Source: Hymenobacter sediminis (GTDB lineage Bacteria > Bacteroidota > Bacteroidia > Cytophagales > Hymenobacteraceae). Taken from it: a stretch of 64,000 bases of DNA. A program made the position numbers and the translations under genes. Positions within the stretch are counted from its first letter, which is position 1. Each line of letters opens with the position of its first letter. The stretch lies in NCBI RefSeq assembly GCF_003231285.1, contig NZ_QKNS01000002.1, positions 248,001 to 312,000 of the forward strand. The letters run 5' to 3'. The notes under the pieces were generated by a model. That model did no database searches. It was not told where the DNA came from and saw only the letters and a program-made list of their open reading frames with translations. This document shows, piece after piece, positions 28,225 through 37,592 of this stretch.

Positions 28225-28685
28225 GGTTTTTGCAGGAAAAGAAAGGATGTAAGAAGCCGCTCTCCGGCTACCCACACCTGCGGGTTGGCCGAGAAATCAA
28301 GAGCAGCAGAAAGAAATGTGAGCGGCAGGCCCCGATATGTACTTCAGCAAACGCCGCAGCACGGTGGGGGACGACGCCCCGCCCGGGGGCGGAGCAGCTT
28401 CGGTAGGCGGGTGGCCATGACTTAGCGGAGGCAAGTCGTCGCGGACCGAAGCGGGGGCGAGAACCAGCAGAAGTAGCTACTTGTCTGCCAGTAAGATGCG
28501 CAACTAATTAATAGATGATATAGGGAGCGAAATAGATGCCTGAAAGACGAAAAATAATTGTCGGCCAGATGGTTAGAAAGGGTTGTAGCTGGGGGAGTGC
28601 GCGGTTGGAAGTAAGGCCAAGGGTAGGCGCCTAATAACGGGGTGTTACTGCACCTGACAACCTAATCATCAGAAGCCGACCAGAG
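28225..28685. other. Gap between receptor and small secreted protein
   Basis: About 460 bp. Its left half is GC-rich and its right half AT-rich. I found no ORF, no TAnnTTTG match on the minus strand and no hairpin with a T-run. Nothing is supported here. Confidence 0.4.
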
Positions 28686-31148
28686 TTAGCCGCCGAAGCC
28701 GCCACCACCGCCCTGGGGCTGGTTTTCAATTTTCTTGGGCGGTTTGTTGGAGCCCAGGTACCAGCTGAAGCCCAGGTAGCCTACCCGCGACTCCCACTTG
28801 TTGTAGTACTCAGCCCGGAAGTTCTCGGTGTACGACTCGGTGCGGTTGCGCTGGGTGTTGAAGATGTCGGATACACGTAGGGTCAGGGCGGCGCGGTCGT
28901 TAAACAGGCGCTGGCGCAGCGCTATGTCCACGGAGCCGACTGGAGCAATGCGGCCCTGGGCCGTGACAGCGGCGGCGCGGTAGTTGCCCGTGAGCTGGAA
29001 GTCCAGCTTGGGGGTAGGCGTAAAGGAGTTCATCACGCGGGCCGTGCCCGATACCACGCGGCGGTTGGCTTCGTTGCCCGTGGCTGCCGTTACGGTGTTC
29101 TGGAACAGCGAGCCGCTAGCCGTCAGGCGCCACCACTTTGCCAGGGGCTGGTTCAACGAAACCTCAGCGCCGTAGCTCGTGGCCTGCCCGAAGTTATCGA
29201 CGTACTGGGCCGTGATAACCGCGCCGGCTCCGTAGAGGCGGGTGGCTTCTTCATCAACCCGTACCAAGCGCTGAATGGTGTTATCGGTGTGGCGGAAGAA
29301 CAAGGTGGAGGTCAGCGACGCTTGGCCCATGGTAATCTGGTGGCCTAGCTCCAGTGCATTGATGTACTCTGGCCGCAAAGAAGGGTCGCCGATGCGGTAG
29401 GTGCGCTGGTCCTGGTAGAGCGGGAAAGCCAGCAGCTGCATAAAGTTCGGCCGGTTCAGGCGGCGGGAGTAGCTCACTTTCACGCGCTGGTCGGCGGTAG
29501 GAAGGGTGCGCTCCACGGTAGCCGATGGGAACAGGTTCAGGTAGCTGAGCTTGAAGGGGCCGTTGCCGTTGAGTACCTCGCCGTTGGTATTGGTGTACTC
29601 GGCCCGCAAGCCGCCCTGCATGCGCCACTTGCCTACCTCTTGTTGGTAAGTAAGGTAGCCAGCCTGCTGATATTCCTGGAACGTGTACTGATAAGAGCGG
29701 TCGGCGAGGCGGTCGAAGCCCGGGCCGTCGTTTTGTTGGCGCAGGAAGTCATCGGTACCCTCGTTGGTTTGGTACTGCGTCTTGAGGCCGGCATCCAGGC
29801 GGGCCTTTTCGCCTAATGGGTGTACGTAATCTACTTGCCCGCCTACTGCGTGCAGGCCTACCTGCAGGTCCTGCTTCCACTCGCGCAGATCTTCGGCGCC
29901 TTCCGTGTTGCGCTGGGCCACTACCACATCTGCATCAAGGTAAGTGTATACGGCATTGGCGGTCAGTTCGCGGCCTTTGTGCGCATCCCAGGTGCGGCGG
30001 TAATCCATTGAGGCGTCGATATTATCTACGGCCTCCTTTACCCCAAAGGTGCTCCCGATGCGGGCATCGGTGGCGCCGGAGAGGGTAGCCAGCTGCCGGC
30101 CCGTGTTGTTGCCCCGGTTCAGGTTGGGCTCCACTGTGAACGTGAGCGTCTGATTGGCAGGCAGGGTGTAGTCCAGGCCCAGGCGGCCGCTGTAGTTCTG
30201 CTGGTGACGCAGGTTGTTGCCCTGCTGATACGTGCGCAGCTCCTGGCCTTCCAGGGTGGTGTACTGGTCGCTCCACATGCGGCTGCGGTAATGGTCGTCG
30301 CGCAGGTCGAGGGAGCCGAACAGGTTAAGTTTGCCCGTGCGGCGGTTCAGGCTCAGGCTGGTGTTGTACTTGTCGCGGGTGCCCACGTTTAGCACCGCCT
30401 GCCCATTCCAGCCGTCCTTTTTCTGCTTTTTCAGGATGATGTTGAGCACCCCACCGGCCCCGGCCGCATCGTAGCGGGCCGAAGGGTTGGTTACTACCTC
30501 TACCCGCTCAATGGCGCTGGCCGGAATCTGCTCCAGGCGGTTGCCACCGGCTCCGCTGTTAGCAGAGTTGCTGGGCTTGCCGTCAATGAGAATAGTGATG
30601 TTGGAGGAGCCGCGCATGCTCACGGTACCATCGGCGGCTACCGTTACGGAAGGCACGTTCTGGAGCACGTTTACGGCCGTACCGCCCACGCTGCTCAGGT
30701 CTTTTTCTACGTTGATGACTTTCTTATCCAGGCTTTCCTGCACGGCGGCTCGCTCGCCCTGCACCGTTACGCCGGCCAGCTGCGTGGCCGTGGGCGTCAG
30801 CTTCATGGTACCCAGCTGCACCGAAGGGGTAGCACTGGTCAGGCTCACCGACCGGCGGAAACCCTTGTATCCCACGGCCGAAGCCTTCAGCAGGTAGTCG
30901 CCTAACCCTAGTTTTTCCAGCTGAAAACGGCCATTTTCCAGGGTTTCGGCCCCGGCCACAAAGCTGGAGTCCTGAGCGCGGAGCAGAACTACGTTGGTGA
31001 AAGGCAGGGGCTGACCATTGGCTTGGTCGAGCAGGGTGCCGCTGACGGAACCGGCGGGTTGCTGCTGGGCCGCGGCGGCCAGCGGAAAGAGCATAGCAAG
31101 GAACCCCAGGCCCCGCAGGGCCCGGCCGGAAGACAGGGAGGAAGTCAT
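28686..31148 (-). CDS. TonB-dependent receptor-like outer membrane beta-barrel protein
   Basis: 820 residues. Signal peptide (1-27), a carboxypeptidase-regulatory-like domain (about 33-115), then a plug with VNVLQNVPSVTVAADGTVSMRGSSN and the IDGKPS loop (about 150-200), then an OMP_b-brl_3 type barrel to the end. The C-terminal tail QPQGGGGGFGG is glycine-rich and follows the last strand. Such receptors take up peptides, siderophores or other large ligands with TonB energy, or act as peptide exporters; the ligand here is unknown. No SusD-like lipoprotein is adjacent, so it is not a SusCD pair. Confidence 0.85.
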   Translation of the reverse strand: MTSSLSSGRALRGLGFLAMLFPLAAAAQQQPAGSVSGTLLDQANGQPLPFTNVVLLRAQDSSFVAGAETLENGRFQLEKLGLGDYLLKASAVGYKGFRRSVSLTSATPSVQLGTMKLTPTATQLAGVTVQGERAAVQESLDKKVINVEKDLSSVGGTAVNVLQNVPSVTVAADGTVSMRGSSNITILIDGKPSNSANSGAGGNRLEQIPASAIERVEVVTNPSARYDAAGAGGVLNIILKKQKKDGWNGQAVLNVGTRDKYNTSLSLNRRTGKLNLFGSLDLRDDHYRSRMWSDQYTTLEGQELRTYQQGNNLRHQQNYSGRLGLDYTLPANQTLTFTVEPNLNRGNNTGRQLATLSGATDARIGSTFGVKEAVDNIDASMDYRRTWDAHKGRELTANAVYTYLDADVVVAQRNTEGAEDLREWKQDLQVGLHAVGGQVDYVHPLGEKARLDAGLKTQYQTNEGTDDFLRQQNDGPGFDRLADRSYQYTFQEYQQAGYLTYQQEVGKWRMQGGLRAEYTNTNGEVLNGNGPFKLSYLNLFPSATVERTLPTADQRVKVSYSRRLNRPNFMQLLAFPLYQDQRTYRIGDPSLRPEYINALELGHQITMGQASLTSTLFFRHTDNTIQRLVRVDEEATRLYGAGAVITAQYVDNFGQATSYGAEVSLNQPLAKWWRLTASGSLFQNTVTAATGNEANRRVVSGTARVMNSFTPTPKLDFQLTGNYRAAAVTAQGRIAPVGSVDIALRQRLFNDRAALTLRVSDIFNTQRNRTESYTENFRAEYYNKWESRVGYLGFSWYLGSNKPPKKIENQPQGGGGGFGG

Positions 31149-31971
31149 AAAAGGGAGTGGTTGGAGGACGAATCAGGCAAGGAGAGGCCGTGCCCGGCGG
31201 CCGCGGTTCCGCTGGGCTGGCATGGTTGCCAGAAATTCAGACACGAAAAGCAGGGACACGCGCCGCACTAAATGCGGGCTGCCAAGCGGCCAGAACACAA
31301 GCGCAGCGGCAGGAAACAGCGTTTCCGGCGGGCTACCCAACACCCGGCCCGACTGGCCTGCGGTGGTGTCTGGCGTCTGCCGCGGGCAGCTCGGGTTAGG
31401 AGGAGCGCCGGGGCAAAGAGTTCAGCTAATCAATGGTCCAAAGGTAAGCGAAGGTACTATGCAACGCAAGGTACTAGCAGAATTTATTTTTCAATTCGGT
31501 GAAAAGCTTGTGTTCTGCGGAATTCAGGCTGTGCAAACTGCGCCTGCTACACAAAGGACAGGAGCATGGACGGCATTGCTAATTGGCTGTCAGGGGAATA
31601 GATGCAAGGCAGATATTATTCGTTGCCTGAAAAGCAGAAAATATCTTATCAATCTGATATATAGATGTAAAGGCCCTCGCCTGATGGCAGGTTTGGTGGA
31701 TGATGAGGGGGTAGGGACTTGCTAGCTGTAAGGGTTTACAGAGACTTAGGGGGTAGGAGTAGAAGGGCTAAGCATCCACACTATTTCGGCTTGCCGGACT
31801 GGGCACAGAATCATGGGGCTTACATTGCCAAAGTGCGTACTACCCCTCTCGCTGAGGAAAGGGCAGGGGGAGGTTTACCTTCAGCTTGAACAACTTTGAT
31901 AGGCTTGATACGACTGCCTACTTTAACCGCAGTTGCCCAATTACTCACGCCGCACTTCGTTTCCGAACAGC
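31149..31971. other. Intergenic region upstream of the receptor and exporter genes
   Basis: Apart from the -7 box at 31439-31446, I see no supported gene. Its plus-strand open frames begin antisense to the receptor gene and look like shadows. From about 31960 rightward lies the sigma-54 control region. Confidence 0.4.
31439..31446 (-). promoter_or_regulatory. Candidate -7 box for the receptor gene
   Basis: On the minus strand this reads TACCTTTG. A TTG (31467-31469 on the plus strand as CAA) lies 20 bp further upstream, near the expected -33 distance. The leader would be about 285 nt. Confidence 0.4.
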
Positions 31972-31989
31972 ATGTCCATTTATGGACAT
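31972..31989. promoter_or_regulatory. Palindromic activator site (UAS) of the hlyD-like promoter
   Basis: ATGTCCATTTATGGACAT is an 8+2+8 palindrome. The flank CGAACA starts 9 bp before its TGTCC core, and ATATTT follows it. The same core and flanks recur at 36640-36655. It is the candidate binding site of the NtrC-type regulator at 40757. Confidence 0.7.
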
Positions 31990-32053
31990 ATTTCTTAAAG
32001 CGTTGAATAGTTATTTAGATAATAAGATATTGATTGTTAATGATTTGTATAAA

Positions 32054-32068
32054 TGGCACGGCCCTTGG
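32054..32068 (+). promoter_or_regulatory. Sigma-54 promoter upstream of the exporter adaptor gene
   Basis: TGGCAC (32054-32059), 5 bp, then TTGG (32065-32068), followed by CT. The -24 element is perfect; at -12 the usual GC reads GG. The first G of -24 is 74.5 bp from the UAS centre. The transcript would start near 32080, about 26 nt before the ATG. Confidence 0.7.
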
Positions 32069-32074
32069 CTGACA

Positions 32075-32101
32075 GTACAGGAATCCCTTTCCTTCCTGTA
32101 C
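32075..32101 (+). promoter_or_regulatory. Leader hairpin before the adaptor start codon
   Basis: GTACAGGA (32075-32082) pairs perfectly with TCCTGTAC (32094-32101), ending 4 nt before the ATG. It would occupy the ribosome loading area of the mRNA. Confidence 0.4.
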
Positions 32102-32105
32102 GAAA

Positions 32106-33353
32106 ATGGACAGAGCTATATCTTCTACTACTCAGTCTCGCCGCCAGCGCCGCCGTTGGCTGATAGGGGTAAGCATTCTGGTGGCGCTGGCAACTAGCCT
32201 GCTGGCTTTTCGCAGCGTGCTCAAGCCCAGCCTCAACCGCAGCAGCATCCTGACGGCCCTCACCGAAACTGGCGACGTGGAAGCCTCGCTCACGGCTGCC
32301 GGCGTCATTATCCCCGCTCACGAAGCTGTAATTACCAGCCCCATTCAAAGCACCATCCGGCGGGTAGCGGTGCCCGTGGGCAGCAAGGTGCAGCCGGGCC
32401 AAACCATTCTGGAGCTAGACAAGGAGCTGACCAACACGGCGCTGGCCAAGCTCCATGATGAGCAGCAGCAGAACCGCAACAAAAACGGCCAACTCCAACT
32501 CAGCCTCGAAAAAGCCCTCAACGACCTTCGCTCCCAGGAGCAGGTGCAGCAAGTGAAGGTGCGGAGCCTGCAGTCGGCCTTGCGCGACGAGCAATACCTG
32601 CTCAAGATTGGGGGCGGCACCGCCGAGAGCGTACGCCAGGCCGAGCTGAACTTGCGGGTAGCCCAGTTGGAGCTGCAGCGCCTCGGGGAACAAATCCGGA
32701 ACCAGCGCGCCGCCAACGCCGCCGATGTGCGCGAGCTGGGCTTTACCATGCAGATTCAGGACCGTAGCATTGCCGAGCTGGCCGGCAAGCTGCAGCAGGC
32801 CAACATCAGCAGCCAGCAGCCCGGCGTGCTCACCTGGGTAAACGAGGACCTGGGCACTACCGTGCAGGCCGGCGACCCCCTGGCACGCGTGGCCGACCTA
32901 AGCCGCTTCCGGGTGCGCGCCACCATTTCCGATACCTACGCCGATGCTCTGCACCTCCAGGACCCGGTAGTTATTCGGGTGAACGGCACCGATTTGCGCG
33001 GCGTCATCAGCACCATCAGCCCGGCCGTGGAGAAGGGGGTAGTTACGTTTTACGCCGCCCTGACCCAGGACCACCACCCCGCCCTGCGCGCCAACCTACG
33101 AGCCGATGTATTTGTGGTAACCAAATCCCTGCACAACGTGGTGCGCGTCAAAAACGGCCCTTTCTACCAAGGAGGCAAAGAGCAGCCCGTGTTTGTAGTG
33201 CAGGACGGTAAAGCCGTGCGCCGCACCGTGCGGTTCGGGGAAAGCAACTTCGACTACGTGCAGATAACCGGGGGCCTCGGGGCCGGGGAGGAAGTCATTG
33301 TGTCCGACATGAAGGACCATGCAGAAACCCCCGAGCTGACCATTCAAGACTAG
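32106..33353 (+). CDS. HlyD-family periplasmic adaptor of an ABC exporter
   Basis: 415 residues. A basic N-terminus and a transmembrane helix (about 19-37) anchor it in the inner membrane. The lipoyl half-motifs flank a long coiled coil (about 105-225, HDEQQQNRNKNG onwards). A beta-barrel and membrane-proximal domain follow, with VGSKVQPGQTILELD early and GAGEEVIVSD late. It would link the ATPase/permease complex to the TolC-like channel encoded two genes downstream. It is the first gene behind the sigma-54 promoter at 32054. Confidence 0.85.
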   Translation: MDRAISSTTQSRRQRRRWLIGVSILVALATSLLAFRSVLKPSLNRSSILTALTETGDVEASLTAAGVIIPAHEAVITSPIQSTIRRVAVPVGSKVQPGQTILELDKELTNTALAKLHDEQQQNRNKNGQLQLSLEKALNDLRSQEQVQQVKVRSLQSALRDEQYLLKIGGGTAESVRQAELNLRVAQLELQRLGEQIRNQRAANAADVRELGFTMQIQDRSIAELAGKLQQANISSQQPGVLTWVNEDLGTTVQAGDPLARVADLSRFRVRATISDTYADALHLQDPVVIRVNGTDLRGVISTISPAVEKGVVTFYAALTQDHHPALRANLRADVFVVTKSLHNVVRVKNGPFYQGGKEQPVFVVQDGKAVRRTVRFGESNFDYVQITGGLGAGEEVIVSDMKDHAETPELTIQD

Positions 33354-33400
33354 TTCTTCCGCCAAGCTGATCCATACAAACTCATACTCCTTTCTATCCC

Positions 33401-34912
33401 ATGCTACCCCTTCGCTCCCTGACAACCGCCCTGGCCTTCTCCGTTTCAACGCTGTGCGGCTTGTCTGCCCAAGCCCAGGTCCAGGCTCCCGCCTTTACTT
33501 CTTACCAGCAGTTCAACGACTCGTTGATTGCCCAATTCAACCGCGACGATTTTAAGGCGAGTGAAGCTTACAGCAGCCCGGCCCTGCGCCAGGTGGAAGC
33601 TGCGGGTAGCATGACCAAATTCCTGACAGGCCTGAAAGCCAAAACCGGCCGAATTACGGCCACCGTGCCGCTGCGTGAGCAAGGCAAGCGCCACGAGTTT
33701 GAGTGGCGGGGCGAAAAGCAAAACCTGCGCGTGATGCTGGTATCGTCGGTTCCGGGTGTGCTCGATGACTACTTCATTTCCGATTTCATTGCCCAGCCCA
33801 ACGCCCGCACTACCCCGGCCCTGACGGACAACCGCCAGCAAAGCCCACTGGACCAGGCCGTGCACCGCGCCGCCACACTCTACATGCAGCATCCTGATGC
33901 GGCCGGCCTTTCCATCGGTATTTACCAGGGCGGTAAAATGTCGGTGTATAACTACGGCGAAGTAGAAAAAGGCTCGGGTCACCGGCCGACTGCCGCTACC
34001 TACTACGACCTGGGTTCGGTGGCGAAAACATTTGTAGGAACGCTGCTGGCGCAGGCCGTGCTGGATAAAAAGCTGAAACTTGACGATGATATCCGGAAGT
34101 ACCTGCCGGGTTCCTACCCCAATCTGGCCTTCGAAGGGGAGCCTATCCGGGTGCTGCACTTGGCGAACCATACCTCCGGCATGCCCACCACGGCTCAGGT
34201 GTACAGCCCGGCCCGGAAGGAGTGGCAAAGCAAGCTGAGCCTGGTGGAAAGAACGGCTTACTACAACCAGTATTCTGCCGATAGCCTGCTGCGCGACATG
34301 CACCAGTTTCAGCTGGCTACGAAGCCTGGCACCACTTACCTCTACAACGGGGTAGCCATGCTGGTGCTGCAGCTGCTACTGGAGCGCGTGTACCAGCAGC
34401 CCTACGAGCAGCTCGTGACCAAGTACGTCCGGACCCGCTTTGGCATGGCCGATACTAAGCGTGTCCTGTCGGCCACCGAGCACCAGCGCTACGCCACCGG
34501 CTACGACAAACGCCAGCAGCCCCAGCAGCACCCCAACTACACCGGCTACTGGGGTGGCCCCAACATGAGCTCCACCGCCGCCGACCTGCTGAAATATGCC
34601 GCGGCCAACCTGGCGGAGCGTGAGCCGGCCGTGCGCCTGGCTCACCAGCGCACCCACGGCGCTGAGGGGGAGTTTGGCATGGGCCTGAGCTGGATGCTGG
34701 ACACCGATACCAACGGCAGCAGCCGGGTTTACCACGATGGGCAGTCTATTGGCTTTAACACGCGCTTTGTGCTGTACCCCGAGCAGAAGCTGGGCATTGT
34801 GCTGCTGGTAAATGAGAACATCAGCCAAAGCCGTCTGACCCAGCTGGAGCAGTACCTGAAGCAGGAGCTACCCCCCGTGGCCAGCGCCAGCCTGACGAAG
34901 TCGGTGCGCTAG
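33401..34912 (+). CDS. Secreted serine hydrolase, beta-lactamase/PBP class C type
   Basis: 503 residues. Signal peptide (1-26), an N-terminal domain of about 110 residues that I do not recognise (resembling DUF3887-type accessory domains), then a class C beta-lactamase-like hydrolase. SVAK gives Ser206-Lys209, and Tyr315-Asn316 stands where YxN is usual. H445-D-G447 replaces the KTG box, a common change in esterases and D-amino-acid peptidases of this fold. It lies 47 bp after the adaptor and 49 bp before the TolC-like gene, so it is part of the exporter operon. It may process the exported substrate or cell-wall peptides, or protect against a beta-lactam; this is inference. Confidence 0.8.
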   Translation: MLPLRSLTTALAFSVSTLCGLSAQAQVQAPAFTSYQQFNDSLIAQFNRDDFKASEAYSSPALRQVEAAGSMTKFLTGLKAKTGRITATVPLREQGKRHEFEWRGEKQNLRVMLVSSVPGVLDDYFISDFIAQPNARTTPALTDNRQQSPLDQAVHRAATLYMQHPDAAGLSIGIYQGGKMSVYNYGEVEKGSGHRPTAATYYDLGSVAKTFVGTLLAQAVLDKKLKLDDDIRKYLPGSYPNLAFEGEPIRVLHLANHTSGMPTTAQVYSPARKEWQSKLSLVERTAYYNQYSADSLLRDMHQFQLATKPGTTYLYNGVAMLVLQLLLERVYQQPYEQLVTKYVRTRFGMADTKRVLSATEHQRYATGYDKRQQPQQHPNYTGYWGGPNMSSTAADLLKYAAANLAEREPAVRLAHQRTHGAEGEFGMGLSWMLDTDTNGSSRVYHDGQSIGFNTRFVLYPEQKLGIVLLVNENISQSRLTQLEQYLKQELPPVASASLTKSVR

Positions 34913-34961
34913 GCTTGTACTGTTGCCCTGTGCGCCCATGTTATATGAATATCTCTAAGCC

Positions 34962-36416
34962 ATGAAGCCTTTCCTGTGGCTGCTGCCCGTAGTAGGGCTC
35001 CTGCACCAACCGGCCGCTGCGCAGGCCCCGGCTCCTGCCCTGACCTTGCCCAGCGTCATCGACTTGGCCCTGAACCAATCAGCGGCGGCTAAGCAAACCC
35101 AAACCACCCGCGACAAAAGCTACTGGGTGTGGCGCACTTACCAGGCCAATTACCGCCCTCAGCTGGGGCTGCAGGGCACCCTACCGGACTTCAACCGTGC
35201 CGTGACACCCGTAGTGCAGCCCGATGGCACCATTGACTTCCGGGCAGTGCGCATCAACAACTCCAACCTGGCCTTGTCGGTAACCCAGAACATTGGCCTG
35301 ACGGGCGGGCAGGTGTTTGTGGCCTCCGAGGTGCAGCGCTTCGATGATTTCAACGGCCGCCTGAAACGCTACAACAACCAGCCCGTAGCCATAGGCCTGA
35401 CGCAGCCGCTGGGCAAGTTCAACAGCCTGAAGTGGGACCGGCGCATTGAGCCCTTGCGCTACGAGGAAAGCCAGCGCCAGTACGCGGAGGAGCGCGAAAC
35501 CATTGCCCAGCGCATTACGGAGCTGTATTTTGATGTGCTGGAACAGCAGGTAAACGCCGAGGTAGCCAGCCAAAACGTGCAGGCCAACGAGGAGCTGCTG
35601 CGGATTGGGAAGGAGCGCTACCAGCTCGGCCGCCTTTCCCAAAGCGACCTGCTGCGGCTGGAGCTAAACCTGCTGAACGCCCGCCAGGCTATGGCCCAGG
35701 GCCAGCTCGATGCCCAGAATGCCGCCGTGAGCTTGCAGAGCTACACCGGGCTGCAAGCCGCCAGCCTGCGGCTGGCGGTACCGGCCGCCGCCCCGCGCCT
35801 GGTGGTGCCCGCCGAGCAGGCCCTGGCCCAGGCCCGCCAGAACCGCAGCGCGGTGCTGGCCTTCCGGCGGCGGCTGTTGCAGGCCGAGCGGGAGGTAGCC
35901 CTGGCCCGCGGCACCACAGGCTTTCAGGCCACGCTGTCGGCTAACCTGGGCTACGTAAACCAGGCCGGCAACCTCTGGGATACGTACCTGGCCCTGCAAA
36001 ACCAGCAGCAGGTGCAGCTCACGTTTGCCCTACCCCTGGTGGATTGGGGCAAGCAAAAATCCATTGTGAAAACCGCCGAGCTGACCCGCCGCCAGGTGCA
36101 AACCGATGTAGCCCAGGAGGAAACTTCCTTCGAGCTGAACGTGCAGGTGCAGGCCACCCAACTCGCTACCCTCGGGGAGCAGCTACACCTCTCGGCCCGC
36201 GCCGATTCTCTGGCTCAGCAGCGCTACACCATAGCCCAGGCTACCTACAAAGTCGGCCGCATCAGCCTCACCGACCTTACCATTGCTTCCGCCGAGAAAG
36301 ACCAGGCCCGCCGCGCCTACATTCTGGCCCTGCGCGCCGCCTGGGTGGCTCACTACCGCCTACGCGCCCTCACGCTTTATGATTTCGAGCGGCAACTGCC
36401 TCTGGCCGCGAAGTAG
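34962..36416 (+). CDS. TolC-family outer membrane efflux protein
   Basis: 484 residues. A signal peptide (cleavage near AAAQA, residue 21) is followed by two OEP halves with long helices (about 150-260 and 350-470), the usual TolC arrangement. It forms the outer membrane channel for the adaptor and ABC transporter of this locus. The short early region with PVVQPDGTIDFR is a beta segment of the channel. A hairpin (36436-36480) directly after the stop may end the first transcript. Confidence 0.88.
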   Translation: MKPFLWLLPVVGLLHQPAAAQAPAPALTLPSVIDLALNQSAAAKQTQTTRDKSYWVWRTYQANYRPQLGLQGTLPDFNRAVTPVVQPDGTIDFRAVRINNSNLALSVTQNIGLTGGQVFVASEVQRFDDFNGRLKRYNNQPVAIGLTQPLGKFNSLKWDRRIEPLRYEESQRQYAEERETIAQRITELYFDVLEQQVNAEVASQNVQANEELLRIGKERYQLGRLSQSDLLRLELNLLNARQAMAQGQLDAQNAAVSLQSYTGLQAASLRLAVPAAAPRLVVPAEQALAQARQNRSAVLAFRRRLLQAEREVALARGTTGFQATLSANLGYVNQAGNLWDTYLALQNQQQVQLTFALPLVDWGKQKSIVKTAELTRRQVQTDVAQEETSFELNVQVQATQLATLGEQLHLSARADSLAQQRYTIAQATYKVGRISLTDLTIASAEKDQARRAYILALRAAWVAHYRLRALTLYDFERQLPLAAK

Positions 36417-36435
36417 CCGAAACCTAGGCTCGAAT

Positions 36436-36480
36436 CACCGCCCTACCTCCTTCAGCTATCTGAAGAGGGGTAGGGCGGTG
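36436..36480 (+). terminator. Hairpin after the TolC-like gene
   Basis: CACCGCCCTACC (from 36436) pairs with its complement ending at 36480, with a small bulge, and an inner TTCA/TGAA stem closes a short loop. The T content after it is low (ATATTT), so termination may be partial. Confidence 0.55.
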
Positions 36481-36517
36481 ATATTTAAAGGTTTTCAGCT
36501 TCACCCTTATCATCATA

Positions 36518-36584
36518 AGCAGCGCGAAGGACCTCTACCGTGAGTAACCAAAAATTACCTTCTGTAGAGGTCCTTCGCGCTGCT
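36518..36584. repeat. Intergenic inverted repeat, 21-bp perfect arms
   Basis: Arms 36518-36538 and 36564-36584 are perfect complements around a 25-nt loop. The right arm continues into CAGGATGACAGA, as at 1443-1456. It separates the first exporter block from the second promoter. Confidence 0.8.
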
Positions 36585-36639
36585 CAGGATGACAGATAAG
36601 AAAGCAGATGAATACATGCACTTTTAAGAACGAACACCC

Positions 36640-36655
36640 TGTCCGGAAATGGACA
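36640..36655. promoter_or_regulatory. Palindromic activator site (UAS) of the ABC ATPase promoter
   Basis: TGTCCGGAAATGGACA carries the same TGTCC-N6-GGACA core as 31973-31988, preceded by CGAACA at the same distance and followed by ATATTT. Confidence 0.7.
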
Positions 36656-36720
36656 TATTTTGCTTAATGTGTTATTTATTATAATGAGATAAAACACTGA
36701 TTAATAAACATTTATAAAAT

Positions 36721-36735
36721 TGGTACACTGCTTGG
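36721..36735 (+). promoter_or_regulatory. Sigma-54 promoter upstream of the ABC ATPase gene
   Basis: TGGTAC, 5 bp, TTGG, then CT. The first G of -24 is again 74.5 bp from the UAS centre. The leader to the ATG at 36823 would be about 75 nt. Confidence 0.68.
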
Positions 36736-36822
36736 CTATCCTACTGTACTCCGGGTAGGGCATGGCTCAAAACCGGACACTCTTCCAGCACCTTCCTCAT
36801 CTTCTCTTCCGCCTTCCTACCT

Positions 36823-37566
<744 letters not shown>

Positions 37567-37592
37567 GCCGGTTTTCCCTACCCCTTGCCAGT

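Noticed and set aside
31018..31725. Plus-strand frame of 235 codons upstream of the exporter locus
   Set aside because: It begins antisense to the receptor's signal peptide and reads through the gap without any domain; it also covers the likely minus-strand promoter.
31886..32197. Plus-strand frame of 103 codons crossing the sigma-54 region
   Set aside because: It spans the UAS, the -24/-12 element and the adaptor start in another frame; the control elements explain the sequence better.
33446..34303. Minus-strand frame of 285 codons in the serine hydrolase gene
   Set aside because: Antisense shadow of a gene with intact catalytic motifs.
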